This document shows, piece by piece, positions 60,578-64,000 of a DNA stretch of 64,000 nt; positions within the stretch are counted from its first letter, which is position 1, and each line of letters opens with the position of its first letter. Origin of the DNA: Nocardia mexicana NBRC 108244 (GTDB lineage: Bacteria; Actinomycetota; Actinomycetes; Mycobacteriales; Mycobacteriaceae). The notes below the pieces were generated by a model. That model had not been told where the DNA came from, made no database searches, and saw only the letters and a list, made by a program, of their open reading frames with translations. The position numbers and the translations under genes were made by a program. The DNA lies in assembly GCF_001613165.1 (NCBI RefSeq), contig NZ_BDBV01000067.1, forward strand, positions 1-64,000, read 5' to 3'.

Positions 60578-61843
60578 ATGCGGATAGCGAACGGCCGAAC
60601 CGATCCGGCCGCCCGGCCCGTCGATCTGTCGGAGTTGACATCGAGCGACCGCCGGCTGGCCCGAACGATTCTCGACAACCTCGACACAACCTGCCTCTCG
60701 AACGAACACACAGCCACCGCCAAGATCACCCTGATGGCGGCGGTGCAATGCTGCCTCGCCGGTCTGATGCACGCCGCGCACACCGACGGCTCGGTGCCCG
60801 AACACACCACGGCCCGGATCGAAGCAACAGCTACCTGGTGGGCAGAGCGGGACCTGCCGATCGCGGTGCTCCACCACGCCATCCATGCCAGCGTCACCGT
60901 CGCGGTCGACCTGGCCGGCAAACAGTTGTTCCGGTACGGCGCACCCGCGATCCACAGGAGCGGGATGCTGATGGTCGATGCCCTGAGAGCTCTCACCGTC
61001 GCTGTGTCCCGGGGGTACAGCAGCGAAGTACGCGCCGCCTCCACGCAACAGCGCGCCGCCGACCAGTCACTGACCGCCGCGCTCCTGGCCGACGGAACAA
61101 CACTGACACAGGCACACCACGACACCCTGTCGGCCCACTATCTGGTGGTCGCGGTGGCACTGGCACGGCATCCGCAGGAGGACCACCTCGACGTCGACGG
61201 CCGGATCGTAGCCCGCCGTAAACTACGCCGTGTCCAGGCCGAACTCGCGACCATTGCCGAGCCGAAGGTGTTGTCGCTGTTGAGCACCGACGGCGGCACC
61301 CTGCTGATACCCACCACCGCAACCATCGACATCGAAGGCACGGACACCTCGGCCGGGGACTGGGCCGGCCGACTGATCACCCGACTCGGACACAGCGCCG
61401 GCGCACCCGTCACCGCTACCGCCGTCGCGGCCCGCCGTGACGAAATCCCCCAGGCCACCGAAATCGCCCACCATCTGTTGGACCTCGCCGTACTACTGCA
61501 GCGCGGTCCAGGGCTACACCTGTTCCGAGACCTCGCCTGCGAATACCAGATCACCCGCCCCGGACCGGCGAACCAACGACTCCAGTCCTACCTGCGCCCC
61601 CTCGAAGCCACCCCGGAACTGCACGAAACCCTCCGGACATACCTGGCCACCGAAGGGAGCCGCCAGGCAACCGCTCGCCGGTTGGAGATCTCGGTCAACG
61701 CGGTCCGGCACCGCCTGCAACGGATCACCGAACTCACCGGCCTCGACCCCCAAACGACTCCCGACCGATGGAACCTCATCGCCGGCATGATCACTCGCAA
61801 TGCCGACACTCGTTCCGCATCGAGGACCAGGCATACCGACTAG
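60578..61843 (+). CDS. PucR-type transcriptional regulator
   Basis: A 421-residue protein. The C-terminal PucR helix-turn-helix reads ELHETLRTYLATEGSRQATARRLEISVNAVRHRLQRITELTGL (about 352-394). The N-terminal part matches the RsbR-like sensor region of such regulators (DGSVPEHTTARIEATATWWA, LPIAVLHHAIHASVTVAVDLAGKQLF) and the middle is the CdaR GGDEF-like fold. It may activate the upstream ligase module or the downstream hydrolase. Similar to but distinct from the PucR gene at 531. Confidence 0.83.
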   Translation: MRIANGRTDPAARPVDLSELTSSDRRLARTILDNLDTTCLSNEHTATAKITLMAAVQCCLAGLMHAAHTDGSVPEHTTARIEATATWWAERDLPIAVLHHAIHASVTVAVDLAGKQLFRYGAPAIHRSGMLMVDALRALTVAVSRGYSSEVRAASTQQRAADQSLTAALLADGTTLTQAHHDTLSAHYLVVAVALARHPQEDHLDVDGRIVARRKLRRVQAELATIAEPKVLSLLSTDGGTLLIPTTATIDIEGTDTSAGDWAGRLITRLGHSAGAPVTATAVAARRDEIPQATEIAHHLLDLAVLLQRGPGLHLFRDLACEYQITRPGPANQRLQSYLRPLEATPELHETLRTYLATEGSRQATARRLEISVNAVRHRLQRITELTGLDPQTTPDRWNLIAGMITRNADTRSASRTRHTD

Positions 61844-62012
61844 CGAAAAAGGAAATGCCGTTGTGTCCGGGGCGATCCGCTCGGGTCTGTGGCCATGAAA
61901 ACGGCCGGTCGTCATCAGATTTCACAAAGGCGCCGAAAATCTGTTCCACCACCAGATCCGGGTCATAGCCTCGGCGGGCGGAATCCACTCAGGGCGAAGG
62001 AGAAGTCCGACG

Positions 62013-63767
62013 GTGACAAAGTACACAGCGCTCGATCACTGCGTGAGACATCAGTCCTGGTGGCGCCCAATAGTTTTGACCGCTCTACTATCCGCCGCGA
62101 CGGTGACGCCCGCAGCCGCGGCGCCGATGGGCACCGAGCGGACGGAAACGCCGGTCACTTCCACATCCGAGGTCGCATCCGTCGCGGAATCTGTTGTGTC
62201 AGTCCACATTCCACTGCCGGAATCGGTGGGACAACATCCCGGCGCCTGCGACCGGCTGTCCTACCTGCGTTACCGCGCCGGCGACGGTCCGCGCGACTCC
62301 GCCGACGCCGATGCCGTCCTGGTCGCCCAACCCGGCATCTTCGAAGGCGCCGGAGCCTTCGACAACGTCGCCCGCAACACCGTCGCCGCGGCCGCTGAAC
62401 AGGGCCGCCACATCGAATTCTGGGCGCTGGACCGCCGATCCAACTGCCTCGAGGATCACACCGGAACCCAGGCCGCTCTCGCCACCGGCGACACTCACGT
62501 CGCCGTCGACTACTACTACCGCGGCGCCGACATCGACGGCCGCCGATTCGACGGTTACCCACTCGACGACCGCTCGGCCTGGCTGGCGCACATCGGCATC
62601 GAACAGACCGTGCGTGACCAGTACGACCTGCTCACCGCCGAGCTGCCGGATCCCGCGCTGCGCAAGCAGAAGGTGCTGTGCGGCGGACATTCACTCGGCG
62701 GCATCGTCACCGGCGTGTTCGCCACCTGGGACTTCGACGGCGCCGCCGGAGGCGATCAGTGCGCGGGCTACTTCGCCCTGGACTCCGCGATCGACACCTC
62801 ATTGACGGCACTCAACGGCATCCCCGACACCATCGACATGTCCCTCGGCGGCCGCAGCTACGACACCGTCCAGGCCGGACTCGACAACGGCACGATTCCC
62901 CGCGTGCTGGCACTGCCCGCGGTCGTCAACCCGGAGACGATGAATCTCCTCGGCATCGCGGGGCTGGCCGCCTACCTCGCCCCGGACGCCGAATCCGATC
63001 TGGCCCACTACATTCCCGACAGCCTCAACCAAGACGCCACCTACCGCGTGCTGATGTCACGCGACGCGGCGACGGCCGCGACCGGCTCCCCGTCCGTTCG
63101 TGACTTCCGGGTCACCAACGCCGCCGTTCTGGGCGCCTTCCTCGACGCCAACTCCCAGCCCCTGGCCTTCCTGCAGACCGGATTCGGATTCTTCGACGGC
63201 GGACCGGTCACCGACAAGAACTTCCCCGTCCCCGGCGACATCGCCACCACCCCCGCGCTACACCGACTGACCGGCGCCATGCTCGGCCCCGACCCCAAGG
63301 CGATCCCCGCCACACCCGACGGCCCGCTCTACACCTGGCGCAACTACGACCAACTCGCCGACATACCCATTCCGGTCGACAGCCGAGGAGTCCCGTTCAC
63401 CGACCCGCAGCAGGAAGTCACCGATCTACAGGACCTGTCGCGCAGCCTGGCCGCACAGCCCCTCGACTTCACCGAGTGGTACTTCCCCACCAAACTCGCC
63501 GCCGACACCTACCAACTGCAGGCGCCCGACATCGCCCGGCACACCACCCACCCGGCCATGCTCGACGCCAAGCCCACCCTCAACCTCGTCGGCGGCTCCG
63601 GAATCGCCCTCGCCAGCGGCCACCCCGGTCGCGGCACCACCGTCATCGCCCCCGGATACCACCACCTCGACGTCCTCACCGCCGCCACCACCCAGAGCAA
63701 CCGGCAACCCGAGATCGTCTCCACCAACCTCGCCCGCTTCGCCCTCGACACCACCGACCCTCACTGA
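62013..63767 (+). CDS. Secreted lipase-like alpha/beta hydrolase, 584 aa
   Basis: A long exported protein. Residues 1-37 are a signal peptide (WWRPIVLTALLSAATVTPAAAA). The nucleophile elbow is GGHSLGGIVTG (Ser about 229) and an early strand reads ADAVLVAQPGIFEGAGAFDNVA. C-terminal region GYHHLDVLTAA offers the catalytic His (about 554). A Cys pair in HPGACDRLSYLRYR and SNCLEDH suggests a disulfide. Family unnamed to me; similar large secreted hydrolases occur in Nocardia and mycobacteria. GTG with AAGGAGA upstream. Confidence 0.8.
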   Translation: MTKYTALDHCVRHQSWWRPIVLTALLSAATVTPAAAAPMGTERTETPVTSTSEVASVAESVVSVHIPLPESVGQHPGACDRLSYLRYRAGDGPRDSADADAVLVAQPGIFEGAGAFDNVARNTVAAAAEQGRHIEFWALDRRSNCLEDHTGTQAALATGDTHVAVDYYYRGADIDGRRFDGYPLDDRSAWLAHIGIEQTVRDQYDLLTAELPDPALRKQKVLCGGHSLGGIVTGVFATWDFDGAAGGDQCAGYFALDSAIDTSLTALNGIPDTIDMSLGGRSYDTVQAGLDNGTIPRVLALPAVVNPETMNLLGIAGLAAYLAPDAESDLAHYIPDSLNQDATYRVLMSRDAATAATGSPSVRDFRVTNAAVLGAFLDANSQPLAFLQTGFGFFDGGPVTDKNFPVPGDIATTPALHRLTGAMLGPDPKAIPATPDGPLYTWRNYDQLADIPIPVDSRGVPFTDPQQEVTDLQDLSRSLAAQPLDFTEWYFPTKLAADTYQLQAPDIARHTTHPAMLDAKPTLNLVGGSGIALASGHPGRGTTVIAPGYHHLDVLTAATTQSNRQPEIVSTNLARFALDTTDPH

Positions 63768-63931
63768 AACCGCATGCCACCCACCAACCGCAATCAAGGC
63801 GCACGCACCGATTGGAGTTCCGGCCAGCCCGAGACAGGTTTCTTGGTGCGATTCACAGATCTGGCCGCGCCGACGCATCGCAGATCGGATGCCGACGTAG
63901 CGTCGATGACGCAGATGGGTCAATGACCGAA

Positions 63932-63958
63932 TCGGACACGCTCCCGGAGTGTTTCCGA
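63932..63958. promoter_or_regulatory. Imperfect 13+13 dyad near the right edge
   Basis: TCGGACACGCTCC (63932-63944) and GGAGTGTTTCCGA (63946-63958) are inverted repeats with two mismatches around one base, the look of a TetR-type operator. A GTG start follows at 63978. Confidence 0.55.
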
Positions 63959-63977
63959 TGGATAATGCGAGGACGCC

Positions 63978-64000
63978 GTGGTTGATCTCGGATGGTTCGA
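63978..64000 (+). CDS. Possible start of a gene leaving the window
   Basis: GTG preceded by GCGAGGACGCC; the frame reads VVDLGWF to the edge. The dyad upstream supports a promoter here, but seven codons do not allow any identification. Confidence 0.25.

Overview
The window is high-GC actinobacterial chromosome, most likely from Nocardia or a close relative (order Mycobacteriales). The main support is a block at about 36.7-56.1 kb on the minus strand with the gene order tlyA, nadK, recN, steA, steB/mctB, pyrG, Nudix, xerD, parA, scpA, scpB, rluB, cmk, der. As far as I recall, this is the order of the Rv1694-Rv1713 segment of Mycobacterium tuberculosis. Many GTG/TTG starts, 4-base start/stop overlaps, abundant TetR/PucR/LLM-type genes and an antigen-85-like secreted esterase fit the same group. 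No tRNA, rRNA or CRISPR array was seen.

Left part (1-21 kb) is accessory metabolism and regulation: PucR-type regulators, a mycothiol-dependent-enzyme-like protein, a divergent MerR/NmrA pair with a textbook operator, a TetR/YqeB pair, an acyl-CoA thioesterase, a 57-58 bp tandem repeat array, a palindromic intergenic element, a TetR-controlled Dabb/DUF1330 pair, an LLM flavin monooxygenase, a serine hydrolase, an Rrf2 regulator facing an FAD/NAD oxidoreductase, a mycolyltransferase-like esterase, a stand-alone acyl carrier protein with a ketosynthase-like N-terminal stub coupled to an MFS exporter, and an SDR plus an OYE/TetR pair.

21-29 kb is a glycerol-utilisation locus: glpK1 and iclR on the minus strand, then glpF-glpK2-glpD on the plus strand. 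It has two perfect TTCGAC-type dyads between iclR and glpF and a strong terminator after glpD. 29-36 kb holds a chagasin-like inhibitor, a DUF574 methyltransferase, a PAS-GGDEF-EAL protein, an IS605-family tnpB that cuts off the end of an MFS gene, an amidohydrolase and a MerR regulator.

36.7-56.1 kb is the conserved housekeeping block: ribosome assembly (der), CMP kinase, rRNA modification (rluB with a very long RGG-repeat N-terminus, tlyA), chromosome segregation (parA-scpA-scpB, xerD), CTP synthesis, cell separation (steA/steB), DNA repair (recN) and NADP synthesis (nadK). Three lineage-specific genes are inserted: a PemK/MazF-like protein, a Vat-type acetyltransferase and an SRPBCC protein. 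The surrounding gaps carry small repeats.

Right end (56-64 kb): a decayed arsR-AHSA1 pair, then a hydroxycinnamate degradation module (hydratase/lyase, MarR, CoA ligase) with matching operator sites in both promoters, a PucR regulator and a secreted lipase-like hydrolase. All coordinates and starts were read from the sequence by eye; family names come from motif recognition without any database search.
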